Source: Rhodopseudomonas_A palustris_F (GTDB taxonomy: Bacteria; Pseudomonadota; Alphaproteobacteria; Rhizobiales; Xanthobacteraceae). Taken from it: DNA of 64,000 nt. Positions 34,867-44,525 of this stretch are shown piece by piece. Position numbers and translations under genes: made by a program. The notes below the pieces were generated by a model, which worked only from the letters and a program-made list of their open reading frames with translations, was not told the origin of the DNA and searched no databases. The stretch's first letter is position 1; every line of letters begins with the position of its first letter. The DNA lies in the NCBI RefSeq assembly GCF_000013745.1, contig NC_007925.1:3038001-3102000 (forward strand), given 5' to 3'.

Positions 34867-35154
34867 CTAACCCTTGTGATAATCAACGATTTCCACGTCG
34901 AACGCATCGCCTTTGCGAAATTCGAAGCAGATCCGCCAGCGATCATTCACGGTCATCGCCCATTGCTTGCTGCGTTCGCCCTTCAGCTTGTGCAGACCAA
35001 CGCTACGCAACGGACTGAGATCCTGCAGCGTCTTGGCCGCGTTCAGCGCCAACAACAGATCGATGGCGGCCTCCACGTCCAGCCCGCGGAACTGATTGGA
35101 CGGATGGCCCTCCCAGAGTTTGCGGCTCGCGGCGTTTCGCCAGGACCGGATCAT
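34867..35154 (-). CDS. higB: HigB-type toxin (RelE superfamily)
   Basis: A 95-aa protein of the RelE/ParE fold: RLKGERSKQWAMTVNDRWRI-like (LKGERSKQWAMTVNDRWRI) and CFEFRKGDAFDVEIVDYHKG match HigB/plasmid maintenance killer proteins, which cleave mRNA on the ribosome. Conserved basic and aromatic residues (R in NDRWRI, YH near the end) are intact, so it looks active. First gene of the toxin-antitoxin operon. Confidence 0.92.
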   Translation of the reverse strand: MIRSWRNAASRKLWEGHPSNQFRGLDVEAAIDLLLALNAAKTLQDLSPLRSVGLHKLKGERSKQWAMTVNDRWRICFEFRKGDAFDVEIVDYHKG

Positions 35155-35262
35155 GGCATAAACGTACTACGGCAAACGGATTGAGACAATTTGCATTTTG
35201 CCGCTGCGAGGCTACTATTTTGCGATCATTTGCGGCCTTGGTCTCAACATTGCGAGCCTCCC

Positions 35263-35448
35263 ATGCGCATTCTGCTGCTGATCGTCGGTATCCTGACGCT
35301 ACTGATCGGCCTGATCTGGACCGGCCAAGGTGCCGGGATCATCAACTGGCCGGAGACCAGCTTCATGCTGAAGCAGACGCAGTGGATCTATTACGGCGGC
35401 GCCACTGCGCTCGGCGGCGCGGTGCTGATCTGGCTGTCGCGACGCTAG
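35263..35448 (+). CDS. Small two-helix membrane protein
   Basis: A 61-aa product, MRILLLIVGILTLLIGLIWT, with a second helix in YYGGATALGGAVLIWLSRR. The linker (GQGAGIINWPETSFMLKQTQW) is conserved-looking and probably periplasmic. Such proteins occur widely in Bradyrhizobiaceae without known role. The ATG at 35263 is taken over an upstream in-frame ATG at 35191 whose extension is not hydrophobic and overlaps the higB promoter region. Confidence 0.7.
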   Translation: MRILLLIVGILTLLIGLIWTGQGAGIINWPETSFMLKQTQWIYYGGATALGGAVLIWLSRR

Positions 35449-35549
35449 CGGCACTGCACGCCTGAGCTAGCCTGCGCCCTTTCCAGCCGGCCCCTCACGG
35501 AACGAAGCCCGCGCGATCGCATTGATGCCGCACACGCGCGGAGGATCAC

Positions 35550-36017
35550 ATGCGGCTGCGACATCTGTTGATCGGGATCGCCCTGTTCGGCGGCGTCGCT
35601 CCCGCCGCGGCGCAAGGTTGGCAGCGCTACCAAGTGCCGGCGAGCGGCGCCAGCGTCGAGATCCCGACCGATATCTTCAGCGAGGACGCCGGCAGCGTCG
35701 AGACCGGACACGGCCGCCGCTTCCTGACCGCCGATCACCGCGCCGACCTCATCGTGCAGTCGGTGCCGAACGCCTCGGGTGATACGCCCGCGACGTTTCT
35801 CGCCAAGAAAGGACCGCCGCCCGGTATCATCTACCGCAGGATCACGCCGCGGTTCTTCGTGGTCTCCAGCGTGCGCAACGGCAAGATCTGGTACAATCGC
35901 TGCAACCGCGGCCAAAGCGCGATGCACTGCGTGCTGATCAACTATCCCGCGGCGGAAAAGCGCCGATGGGACGGCGTGGTGACCAGGATCAGCCGCACGC
36001 TGCAGAGCGGCGCTTAG
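35550..36017 (+). CDS. Secreted protein, unknown function
   Basis: A 155-aa product with Sec signal MRLRHLLIGIALFGGVAPAAAQ (cleavage after AAA, about residue 21). The mature part, WQRYQVPASGASVEIPTDIF, then YNRCNRGQSAMHCVLINYP with two Cys ten residues apart, resembles small periplasmic proteins of Bradyrhizobiaceae, none with an assigned role as far as I recall. It stands alone, 101 bp after the small membrane protein gene. Confidence 0.75.
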   Translation: MRLRHLLIGIALFGGVAPAAAQGWQRYQVPASGASVEIPTDIFSEDAGSVETGHGRRFLTADHRADLIVQSVPNASGDTPATFLAKKGPPPGIIYRRITPRFFVVSSVRNGKIWYNRCNRGQSAMHCVLINYPAAEKRRWDGVVTRISRTLQSGA

Positions 36018-36315
36018 GACTCCTTGCAAAACGACGAGTTGGTCCAGCGGGGCCGTGCCGTGGGCCGCACAGGTGCCGCTAAAAGAGGCGCATTTATCCG
36101 GAAACATTAAGCTTTCGGGGCGTCGGGACAGATGGCGGATTGACTTTGGCCAATTCGCCCCTATGTTCCGGCTTGACGCGGCCCGGTATCGAAACGCGAT
36201 AACTCGAGTAAGCCGCCTGTCAGCGTAGCTCATTCCCCGTGCAATATTGCGTGCCGTTCCGGGGTTGGACGCGACAGTGAACGTCCGAGAATCAAACGGC
36301 GGTTCGACCAGAGGC
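36018..36315. other. Long leader region of the RhlE-like helicase
   Basis: Together with the following repeat this makes 359 bp between genes. No gene is seen. Long 5' leaders are typical of cold-induced DEAD-box helicase genes, but I found no cold box or attenuator that I could defend. Confidence 0.35.
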
Positions 36316-36358
36316 GTGATCCCGAAAAGTGGTTGTCCGGTTTTCGGAGCCGATCATG
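36316..36358. repeat. Palindromic repeat at the helicase start (GATCCCGAAAAGTGG family)
   Basis: GTGATCCCGAAAAGTGG, four bases, then CCGGTTTTCGGAGCCGATCA: inverted arms CCGAAAA / TTTTCGG inside a larger GATC...GATC frame. The pattern recalls a repeat widespread in Rhizobiales. Its right end contains GGAG and an in-frame ATG (36356), 21 bp upstream of the likely helicase start. Confidence 0.65.
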
Positions 36359-36376
36359 CCCAATAACAGAGGCTCA

Positions 36377-37867
<1,491 letters not shown>

Positions 37868-38007
37868 ATCCTGGGGAATCCCTTGGGGGAATGTACGGAT
37901 CGTTTACCCGACGTTCACCGCTGCGGACGTAGCCTCACCTCATATTAACGGCGTTATTGCCGCCGTCGAGGTTTCGGGCACCGTCGCCCGCAGCAGGGAC
38001 GCGAAAA

Positions 38008-39075
38008 GTGATTGCACCCAGGGACGAGCACGAACGCACCATGGCCTATGCCGAGGTGGCGTTGCGTCAGATCAGATCGTTGCGGCAGGATGCGCTGCCG
38101 CGCAACTACGAGATCTGGTACGTCTATGCGACCGGGCACAATGCCCCGCTCAACAAGATCATCAACGAAACGCTGGCGCGCAGCGGCAAGCTGAGCGAGT
38201 CCGACCTCGAACAGATCTACGACACCTATTTGTCGCATGGTCGTACCACCGACCGCATCGACAAGATCGGCGCCCGCGTCGTCAGTGAAATCGAGGACGT
38301 GATGTCGCTGATCACCGACGCGCTCGGCTTGACCGCGAGTTTCGGCGACAATCTCAGCGGCGCCAATCAGAAGCTGTCGCTCGCCAAGGATCGCGCCCAG
38401 GTCAAGGCGGTGGTCGAACGGCTGGTGGCCTCGACCCGGGAAATGCAGCAGGCCAACAACGCGCTGGAGACCCGGCTGTCGACCTCGAAGCTCGAGATCA
38501 ACAATTTGCAGCACAATCTCGAGGCGATCCGCGCCGAAAGCCTCACCGATCCCTTGACCGGTCTCGGCAACCGCAAGCACTTCGACCGCGCGGTCGACGA
38601 CGCCGTGCGCTGCGCCTCGGCGAGCCGGCAACCGCTGGCGCTGCTGATGATCGACATCGATCACTTCAAGTCGTTCAACGACACCTATGGCCACCTCACC
38701 GGCGACCAGGTGCTGCGGCTGGTCGGCATGTCGCTGAAGCAGAGCATCAACGGCCAGGATATCATGGCCCGTTACGGCGGCGAGGAATTCGCCGTGGTGC
38801 TGCCCAACACCGGGCTGCGGCAGGCGATCGCGGTCGCGGAGAACATCCGCCAGACCGTGACCTCCAAGGAACTGAAGAAGAAGTCCACCGGGGAAATTCT
38901 CGGCCGCGTCACCATCTCGGTCGGAGTGTCGACGCTGCGAGCCGACGACGATACCGACTCGCTGATCGAGCGCGCCGACAGCTGCCTCTACGCCGCCAAG
39001 CGCAACGGCCGCAACCGAGTGATCTGCGAAATCGACCGCGACGACCTCGACCACGACCGCATCCAGGTGGCGTGA
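38008..39075 (+). CDS. Diguanylate cyclase (GGDEF domain)
   Basis: A 355-aa protein making cyclic di-GMP. The GGDEF domain fills about 175-345 with the active motif GGEEF at 257-261 (ARYGGEEFAVVLP) and the metal site IDIDHFKSFND. The product-inhibition I-site, normally RxxD just before it, reads N248-G-Q-D251, so feedback control is probably lost. The first 175 aa contain no membrane helix or known sensor but a predicted coiled coil (about 125-175, ending LEINNLQHNLEAIRAE). Start GTG at 38008 (AGGG upstream); ATG at 38041 is possible. Confidence 0.92.
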   Translation: MIAPRDEHERTMAYAEVALRQIRSLRQDALPRNYEIWYVYATGHNAPLNKIINETLARSGKLSESDLEQIYDTYLSHGRTTDRIDKIGARVVSEIEDVMSLITDALGLTASFGDNLSGANQKLSLAKDRAQVKAVVERLVASTREMQQANNALETRLSTSKLEINNLQHNLEAIRAESLTDPLTGLGNRKHFDRAVDDAVRCASASRQPLALLMIDIDHFKSFNDTYGHLTGDQVLRLVGMSLKQSINGQDIMARYGGEEFAVVLPNTGLRQAIAVAENIRQTVTSKELKKKSTGEILGRVTISVGVSTLRADDDTDSLIERADSCLYAAKRNGRNRVICEIDRDDLDHDRIQVA

Positions 39076-39115
39076 ACTCGACATCGCCGCGCCTCGCCTG
39101 CAGCAACCTCAACGC

Positions 39116-39285
39116 CGTCATCCTGAGGTGCTCGCCGCGCCCCGATCACGGCCTCGCCCCGCGATCGCCACAGGCGAGCCTCGAAGGATGCGGACGCGGG
39201 TGCACGCGTCGCCGAGCCCGCGGCCCATCCTTCGAGACGCCCGGCTTGCGCTGCGCGCAGCCGGGCTCCTCAGGATGACGCTGAG
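39116..39285 (+). repeat. CGTCATCCTGAGGTGC repeat, copy A
   Basis: A 170-bp palindromic element from CGTCATCCTGAGGTGCTCGC to GGGCTCCTCAGGATGACG, with inner arms CGAAGGATG and CATCCTTCG. Copy B follows 90 bp later in direct orientation. Both lie in the 566-bp gap after the diguanylate cyclase, which shows no gene. Confidence 0.85.
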
Positions 39286-39375
39286 GATGACGCTGAGGGT
39301 GGAGCCACGCTACGTATAGCGGCTATCAGCTGGCCGAGTTCGCTTCGCCGAACCAGCAAGCAACACCCGCTGCGC

Positions 39376-39544
39376 CGTCATCCTGAGGTGCTCGCCGCGC
39401 CCCGATCACGGCCTCGCCCCGCGATCGACATAGGCGAGCCTCGAAAGATGCGGACGCGGGCGCAGGCGTCGCAGTGCCCGGAGCCCATCCTTCGAGACGC
39501 CCGGCTTCGCTGCGCGCAGCCGGGCTCCTCAGGATGACGCTGAG
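39376..39544 (+). repeat. CGTCATCCTGAGGTGC repeat, copy B
   Basis: A 169-bp near-identical copy of the preceding element, same orientation. It ends 97 bp before the sufA stop, so the pair may terminate transcription from both sides. Confidence 0.85.
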
Positions 39545-39641
39545 TGGGTGTTGAGTTGTGGATTAGCTGCGCGCGTCCTGGTGTAGCAGCAAGCATAGCA
39601 GCGCAGTGGCGCCCGACGCGGGCGCCAGCCCGCGGCCCAGC

Positions 39642-40046
39642 TCAGCCGTCGATCTTGGCCGGCGAGAGTTGCACCGATTCGCCGCAGCCGCAGGCGCTGA
39701 TCTGGTTCGGGTTGTTGAACACGAAGGTCGCCGACATCTTGTCGACTTTGTAGTCCATCTCGGTGCCGAGCAGGAACAGCACCGCCTTCGGCTCGACCAG
39801 GATCTTGACGCCCTTGTCCTCGACCACTTCGTCGGAGGGCCGCACGTCGTGGGCATAGTCCACGGTGTAGGATTGCCCGGCGCATCCGCCGTTCTTGATG
39901 CCGACCCGCAGCCCGATGATCTCGGAATCGGCGCGCTCTGTAAGTTCGCGGACCCGCGCAGCGGCGGCGTCGGTCAGCCGCATCACCTGCGGGCGCGGAC
40001 GCGGCTTTGCGGCGGGAGTGGCGGAGGCTGTGGTCATATCGCTCAT
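39642..40046 (-). CDS. sufA: Fe-S cluster assembly carrier SufA (A-type)
   Basis: A 134-aa A-type carrier that passes Fe-S clusters from the SufBCD scaffold to target proteins. The three ligand cysteines are visible: one in IKNGGCAGQSY and two in ISACGCGESVQL. An Ala/Pro-rich N-terminal tail of about 20 aa precedes the core. The ATG at 40046 (MSDMTTAS) has GAGG about 9 nt upstream; one codon triplet earlier, ATG 40055, is less likely. Last gene of the suf operon, 71 bp after sufT. Confidence 0.93.
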   Translation of the reverse strand: MSDMTTASATPAAKPRPRPQVMRLTDAAAARVRELTERADSEIIGLRVGIKNGGCAGQSYTVDYAHDVRPSDEVVEDKGVKILVEPKAVLFLLGTEMDYKVDKMSATFVFNNPNQISACGCGESVQLSPAKIDG

Positions 40047-40117
40047 GTACGTCATCCTCGCAGCGGTTCAAGGCCGCCGGTGGTTATCTCGAGCTGGTCG
40101 TGCGCCGGGCCGGCGCC

Positions 40118-40489
40118 TCACCACATATTCAGCACAAGCCGCGCCTCGTCGGTCATCCGCTCCGGGGTCCACGGCGGCTCCCAGACGATGTTGACGGTGA
40201 CGACGCCGACGCCGGGCACGCTGGCCACCGCGTTCTCCACGGTGATCGGCAGTTCGGCGGCAGCCGGGCAGTTCGGCGTGGTCAGCGTCATATCGACCTC
40301 GACGGTGCGGTCGTCCTTGATGTCGACTTTGTAGATCAGCCCGAGTTCGTAGATGTCGGCCGGAATTTCCGGATCGAACACCGTCTTCAGCGCCGCGACG
40401 ATGTCGCTGCCGAGACGTTCGGTCTCCTCGGGCGGCAGCGCCGACGAGGTTTGCATGTTGCTGGTTCGGGCTTCGACAGTATCTGTCAT
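40118..40489 (-). CDS. sufT: SUF system protein SufT (DUF59/MIP18 family)
   Basis: A 123-aa protein of the MIP18/DUF59 family, which helps Fe-S cluster maturation. The core reads VFDPEIPADIYELGLIYKVDI, followed by TLTTPNCPAAAELP with the conserved Cys and VNIVWEPPWTPERM. Its ATG overlaps the sufS stop by four bases. Full length. Confidence 0.93.
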   Translation of the reverse strand: MTDTVEARTSNMQTSSALPPEETERLGSDIVAALKTVFDPEIPADIYELGLIYKVDIKDDRTVEVDMTLTTPNCPAAAELPITVENAVASVPGVGVVTVNIVWEPPWTPERMTDEARLVLNMW

Positions 40490-41733
40490 GAGAACAAATC
40501 CCGCGCCTTGATCAGCGCCTGTACGAATTGGTCGACTTCCTCGCGGGTGTTATACATCCCAAACGAGGCCCGACACGTCGCGGTGACTTGGAATCGCTCC
40601 AAAAGCGGCATCACGCAGTGAGTTCCCGCGCGCACCGCGATGCCGGAGCGGTCGATCACCGTGGCGATGTCGTGCGGATGCGCGCCCTTCATCTCGAACG
40701 AGATCACCGGCCCCTTGTCGCGGGCGGTGCCGATGATGCGCACCGAATTGATCTCGCGCAGCTGCGCCTGGGCGTAGTCCAACAGATCGTGCTCGTGCGC
40801 CGCGATCCGCGCTTTGCCGATCGAATTGACGTAGTCGATCGCGGCGCCCAATCCCACCGCCTCGACGATCGCCGGCGTGCCGGCCTCGAATTTGTGCGGC
40901 GGATCGCCATAAGTCACGACGTCGCGCGACACTTCGCGGATCATTTCGCCGCCGCCGCAATACGGCCGCATCGCCACCAGGTGATCGTATTTGGCGTACA
41001 ATACGCCGATCCCGGTCGGGCCATAAACCTTGTGGCCGGTCATGACGTAGAAGTCGCAGTCGATGTCCTGGACGTCGATCGCCATATGCACCGCGGCCTG
41101 GCTGCCGTCGACCAAGACCGGAATGCCGCGGGCGTGCGCGATCCGCACCACCTCCTTGACCGGCACCACGGTGCCGAGCGCGTTCGACATCTGGGTGATC
41201 GCGACCAGCTTGGTCTTCGCCGTCAGCTGCTTTTCGAATTCTTCCAGCAGGAAGTTGCCGTCGTCGTCGACCTCCGCCCATTTGATCACCGCGCCCTGGC
41301 GTTCGCGCAGGAAATGCCACGGCACGATGTTGGAATGGTGCTCCATGATCGAGAGCACGATCTCGTCGCCCTCGCCGATATTGGGCGCGCCCCACGACGA
41401 CGCCACGAGGTTGATCGCCTCGGTGGCGTTGCGGGTGAAGATGATCTCTTCCGGCCGCCTGGCGTTGAGGAAGCTGGTGACCCGCGCGCGGCCGCCCTCA
41501 TAGGCCTCGGTCGCCGCGTTGGCGAGATAATGCAGCCCGCGATGCACGTTGGCGTATTCGTTCTCATAGGCCTGCGTCATGCGATCCAGCACCACCCGCG
41601 GCTTCTGCGCCGAGGCGGCGTTGTCGAGATAGATCAGCGGTTTGCCATAGACCTTGAGCGCCAGCGCGGGGAAATCCTCGCGCACACGCGCGACGTCATA
41701 GCTTCCATTGGAAACCGCGGGATGTGTCGTCAT
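40486..41733 (-). CDS. sufS: Cysteine desulfurase SufS
   Basis: A 415-aa PLP enzyme that takes sulfur from cysteine for cluster assembly. The PLP lysine is in YVMTGHKVYGPTGIGVLY and the persulfide Cys is in VRAGTHCVMPLLERF, the short-loop RxGxHC form of group II (SufS/CsdA) enzymes. YLDNAASAQKPRVVLDRM is a typical N-terminus. It overlaps both neighbours by four bases (sufD upstream, sufT downstream). No SufE partner is visible, although the U-type or E-type acceptor may lie elsewhere. Confidence 0.96.
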   Translation of the reverse strand: MTTHPAVSNGSYDVARVREDFPALALKVYGKPLIYLDNAASAQKPRVVLDRMTQAYENEYANVHRGLHYLANAATEAYEGGRARVTSFLNARRPEEIIFTRNATEAINLVASSWGAPNIGEGDEIVLSIMEHHSNIVPWHFLRERQGAVIKWAEVDDDGNFLLEEFEKQLTAKTKLVAITQMSNALGTVVPVKEVVRIAHARGIPVLVDGSQAAVHMAIDVQDIDCDFYVMTGHKVYGPTGIGVLYAKYDHLVAMRPYCGGGEMIREVSRDVVTYGDPPHKFEAGTPAIVEAVGLGAAIDYVNSIGKARIAAHEHDLLDYAQAQLREINSVRIIGTARDKGPVISFEMKGAHPHDIATVIDRSGIAVRAGTHCVMPLLERFQVTATCRASFGMYNTREEVDQFVQALIKARDLFS

Positions 41734-43052
41734 GAACGTGCCTCCAACCAGCGCTCGCCGGCGGCGATCGCCAGCTCGCGCAGGCCGTCATCGGCGATCG
41801 ATTCGATCGCCTCGCCGATGAAGGCCTGAATCAACAGCGATTGCGCGTCCTTTTCGCTCAGCCCGCGCGCCCGCAGATAAAACAACAACGATTCATCCAA
41901 CGCGCCGGTGGTCGAACCATGGCCGCAGGTGACATCGTCGGCGAAAATTTCCAGCTCCGGCTTGTTGTCGGCCTCGGCCTCGTCGGACAACAGCAGCGCC
42001 CGCGTCATCATCTTGGCGTCGGTCTTCTGCGCCGGCTGATGCACGTTGATGCGGCCCTGGAACACCGAATGCGCCCGGCCATCGAGCACTGCGCGGAACA
42101 CCTCGCGGCTGGTGCAATGCGGCACCACATGATTGAGCACCAGCGTGGTGTCGCCGTGCTGGGTGCCCTTCAAAAGATTGACGCCGTTGGTGGCGACGTG
42201 CGCGCCCTCGCCCGCGATGCTGACGAAGCCCTGGTAGCGGCTGACGCCGCCGCCCGAGGTCAGGTTCAAGGTGTTGAGCTTGGCCTTGGCGCCGACCGTG
42301 AATACCGCGGTGGAAATGTTGATCGCGTCGAGTGCGTCTTCCATCAACCGGACGTGTTCGAGTTCGGCACCGTCGCCGACCCAGATCACCACCGCGTCGT
42401 TGGCCTGGTAGCTCGCAGCTCCCGCAGCGCCGACGAAACTCTCCACGAAGGTCACGCGGGCACCGTTGCCGAGCTTCAGGAACGACCGGGTGTAGGACGC
42501 CGCCTTCGACTGCGTCGCCACGTGGACGATATGGATCGGCTTGCCGACGCTGGCGCCGTCGGCGACGGTGATCAACACGCCGTCGGTGGCCATCGCCGCG
42601 TTCAGCGAAATCATCGCATCGGCGCTGGCCTTGATGTTCAACAGATCGGCGCGGCTGGCGTTGCCGTCGTCGCCAAGCACGTCGGCGAGCGAACGGATCT
42701 CGATCGCAGCCTCGAGCCCGGCGTGGTCGGACAAGGACGGCGCGAACACGCCGTCGACCAGCACCAGCTTGGTGGTGTCGCGGGTTTCAAGCTGCGCCAG
42801 CGCCGCGGCGGCGCGCTGCAGCGCCGCCTCGTCCGGCGCCGCCGCCAGCGGCAGCACCTCGCGCATCAAGACGCGCAGATCGGTGTATTTCCAGTCCTCG
42901 ATCCGGCGGTTCGGCAGGCCCTTGCTGGCATAGGCCTCGAACGAGGCCTGGCGCCGCTCGGTCACCGGCTCCGATCCCGGCAGCCGGGCGCGCACCGCGT
43001 CGAAGGCGCTGGCCGAAGCTACGGGTGCTATCTGTGTCGCTGCAACATTCAT
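41730..43052 (-). CDS. sufD: Fe-S assembly scaffold protein SufD
   Basis: A 440-aa member of the SufBD scaffold; with SufB and SufC it builds the cluster. NRRIEDWKYTDLRVLMRE, then ALDGRAHSVFQGRINV-like (VLDGRAHSVFQGRINVHQPA) and the conserved C-terminal DVTCGHGSTTGALDESLLFY with His are present. The ATG at 43052 (MNVAATQIAPV) is 28 bp after sufC; an upstream in-frame ATG at 43109 would overlap sufC and lacks support. Ends with ATGA overlap into sufS. Confidence 0.95.
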   Translation of the reverse strand: MNVAATQIAPVASASAFDAVRARLPGSEPVTERRQASFEAYASKGLPNRRIEDWKYTDLRVLMREVLPLAAAPDEAALQRAAAALAQLETRDTTKLVLVDGVFAPSLSDHAGLEAAIEIRSLADVLGDDGNASRADLLNIKASADAMISLNAAMATDGVLITVADGASVGKPIHIVHVATQSKAASYTRSFLKLGNGARVTFVESFVGAAGAASYQANDAVVIWVGDGAELEHVRLMEDALDAINISTAVFTVGAKAKLNTLNLTSGGGVSRYQGFVSIAGEGAHVATNGVNLLKGTQHGDTTLVLNHVVPHCTSREVFRAVLDGRAHSVFQGRINVHQPAQKTDAKMMTRALLLSDEAEADNKPELEIFADDVTCGHGSTTGALDESLLFYLRARGLSEKDAQSLLIQAFIGEAIESIADDGLRELAIAAGERWLEARS

Positions 43053-43080
43053 CACAAAATCCGTTTTGGTCGAGGCGACG

Positions 43081-43836
43081 TCAGGCCGCGGCTTCCGCAT
43101 ATTGCGCATAGCCGGTAGCTTCGAGTTCGAGCGCCAGTTCCTTGCCGCCGCTTTTCACCACCCGGCCCTTCGACATCACGTGCACCACGTCGGGCACGAT
43201 GTAGTCGAGCAGCCGCTGATAGTGGGTGATCACCACCATGGCGCGATCCGGCGAGCGCAGCTTGTTGACGCCGTCGGCCGCGACCCGCAGCGCGTCGATG
43301 TCGAGCCCGGAATCCATCTCGTCGAGAATACACAGGCTCGGCTGGAACAGCGCCATCTGCAGCACTTCGTTACGCTTCTTCTCGCCGCCGGAAAACCCGA
43401 CGTTGACGCCGCGGCGCAGCATCTCCTGCGGAATGCCGAGCGAGGCGGCGACTTCGCGCACTTTCTTCAGGAAATCCGGGGTGGAGAATTCGCCCTCGCC
43501 GCGCGCCTTGCGCTGGGCGTTCAGCGCGGTGCGCAGGAAGGTCATGGTGGCGACGCCGGGAATTTCCACCGGATACTGGAACGCCAGGAACACGCCCTTG
43601 GCGGCGCGCACGTCCGGCGCCATCTCCAACAGGTCCTCGCCCTTGAACAGGATCTCGCCGCCGGTGACTTGATAGCCCGGCTTGCCGGCGATGACGTGGC
43701 TCAGCGTCGATTTGCCGGAGCCGTTCGGCCCCATGATGGCATGCACCTCGCCGGCATTGACGGAGAGCGTCAGGCCATGAAGGATCTCGCGTTCCTCGAC
43801 CCGGACCTGGAGATTTTTGACTTCAAGCAATGCCAT
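43081..43836 (-). CDS. sufC: Fe-S assembly ATPase SufC
   Basis: A 251-aa ABC-type ATPase that drives the SufBD scaffold. Walker A is GPNGSGKSTLSHVI, the signature is FSGGEKKRNEVLQ, and Walker B is CILDEMDSGLDIDAL; the H-loop is VITHYQRLL. The gene follows a 293-bp gap after the toxin gene, unlike the tight spacing elsewhere in the operon, so it may have a second promoter. Three 16-bp tandem repeats lie about 100 bp upstream. Confidence 0.96.
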   Translation of the reverse strand: MALLEVKNLQVRVEEREILHGLTLSVNAGEVHAIMGPNGSGKSTLSHVIAGKPGYQVTGGEILFKGEDLLEMAPDVRAAKGVFLAFQYPVEIPGVATMTFLRTALNAQRKARGEGEFSTPDFLKKVREVAASLGIPQEMLRRGVNVGFSGGEKKRNEVLQMALFQPSLCILDEMDSGLDIDALRVAADGVNKLRSPDRAMVVITHYQRLLDYIVPDVVHVMSKGRVVKSGGKELALELEATGYAQYAEAAA

Positions 43837-43932
43837 GGTGTTGTCCGTCCTCTATCCTCGCCGCCATTCCGCGGTGCGCTTCGACGCCCCCCACGGGATG
43901 ATCGTCAGTAATTCCGTCGCTCACTTAGTTGG

Positions 43933-43980
43933 TTAGTACGAGTACGTCTTAGTTCGAGTTCGTCTTGGTTCGAGTTCGTC
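43933..43980. repeat. Three tandem 16-bp repeats upstream of sufC
   Basis: TTAGTACGAGTACGTC, TTAGTTCGAGTTCGTC and TTGGTTCGAGTTCGTC follow one another without spacing. They lie in the gap between the toxin gene and sufC, 97 bp upstream of the sufC ATG. The rest of that gap (43837-44129) shows no gene. Confidence 0.8.
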
Positions 43981-44129
43981 CAAGTTGGTCGTTCATTGTC
44001 CGGGATGTCCGCTTTGCGACCATCCCGGGCGATGAGCTATGGTCATTTGTGGCCGTGCAAATTCCGCACCATCTTGCTAACGACCTTGCGGTTGGTTCTT
44101 CTCATTGCGCAGGGCCACCGTTCATTCCG

Positions 44130-44525
44130 TTATCTGATGACGCGAACTTCAACCGGCAGATCGACCCTCGCCCACGCCCGGTCCGCCGTGTAGGCCACCG
44201 CCCCTGTCTGCATCGCCAGAGCGAGGCAGGCCCGATCTCCCAACGACAATCCCAACGCTCGCGTCAGCGGCTGTAATTCCGCCGAAACCCTCGCCTGCTC
44301 GGCATCGAATGCGACGATCGCCATTTCGATCCCGGCCAGCACCTCGTCAATCGCCGTCGCCGAATTGCCTTTGTCCCACAATCGCGATCTCACCTCGGAA
44401 AGATTGACGGCAGAAACCAACACCGGACTTTCGAGCCCGAGCAGCGCCTGATGACCCGGCTCGTGCAACGCGACCGCAAGCACCGCGGACGCATCGAAGA
44501 CGACGACTTTGCTACTCTGCGGCAT
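44130..44525 (-). CDS. PIN-domain toxin (VapC-like)
   Basis: A 131-aa PIN-domain ribonuclease. All four acidic active-site residues are present: Asp11 (VVVFDASAVLAV), Glu44 (NLSEVRSRL), Asp97 (SLGDRACLALAM) and Asp115 (YTADRAW), so it looks active. VapC toxins cleave initiator tRNA or other RNAs. Its ATG lies inside the last codons of the antitoxin gene (14-bp overlap), the standard antitoxin-first order. Its place inside the suf operon is unusual. Confidence 0.9.
   Translation of the reverse strand: MPQSSKVVVFDASAVLAVALHEPGHQALLGLESPVLVSAVNLSEVRSRLWDKGNSATAIDEVLAGIEMAIVAFDAEQARVSAELQPLTRALGLSLGDRACLALAMQTGAVAYTADRAWARVDLPVEVRVIR

Noticed and set aside
39116..39544. Possible CRISPR array (two similar repeats)
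   Set aside because: Units are 170 bp, only two copies, internally palindromic and without short spacers or cas genes.
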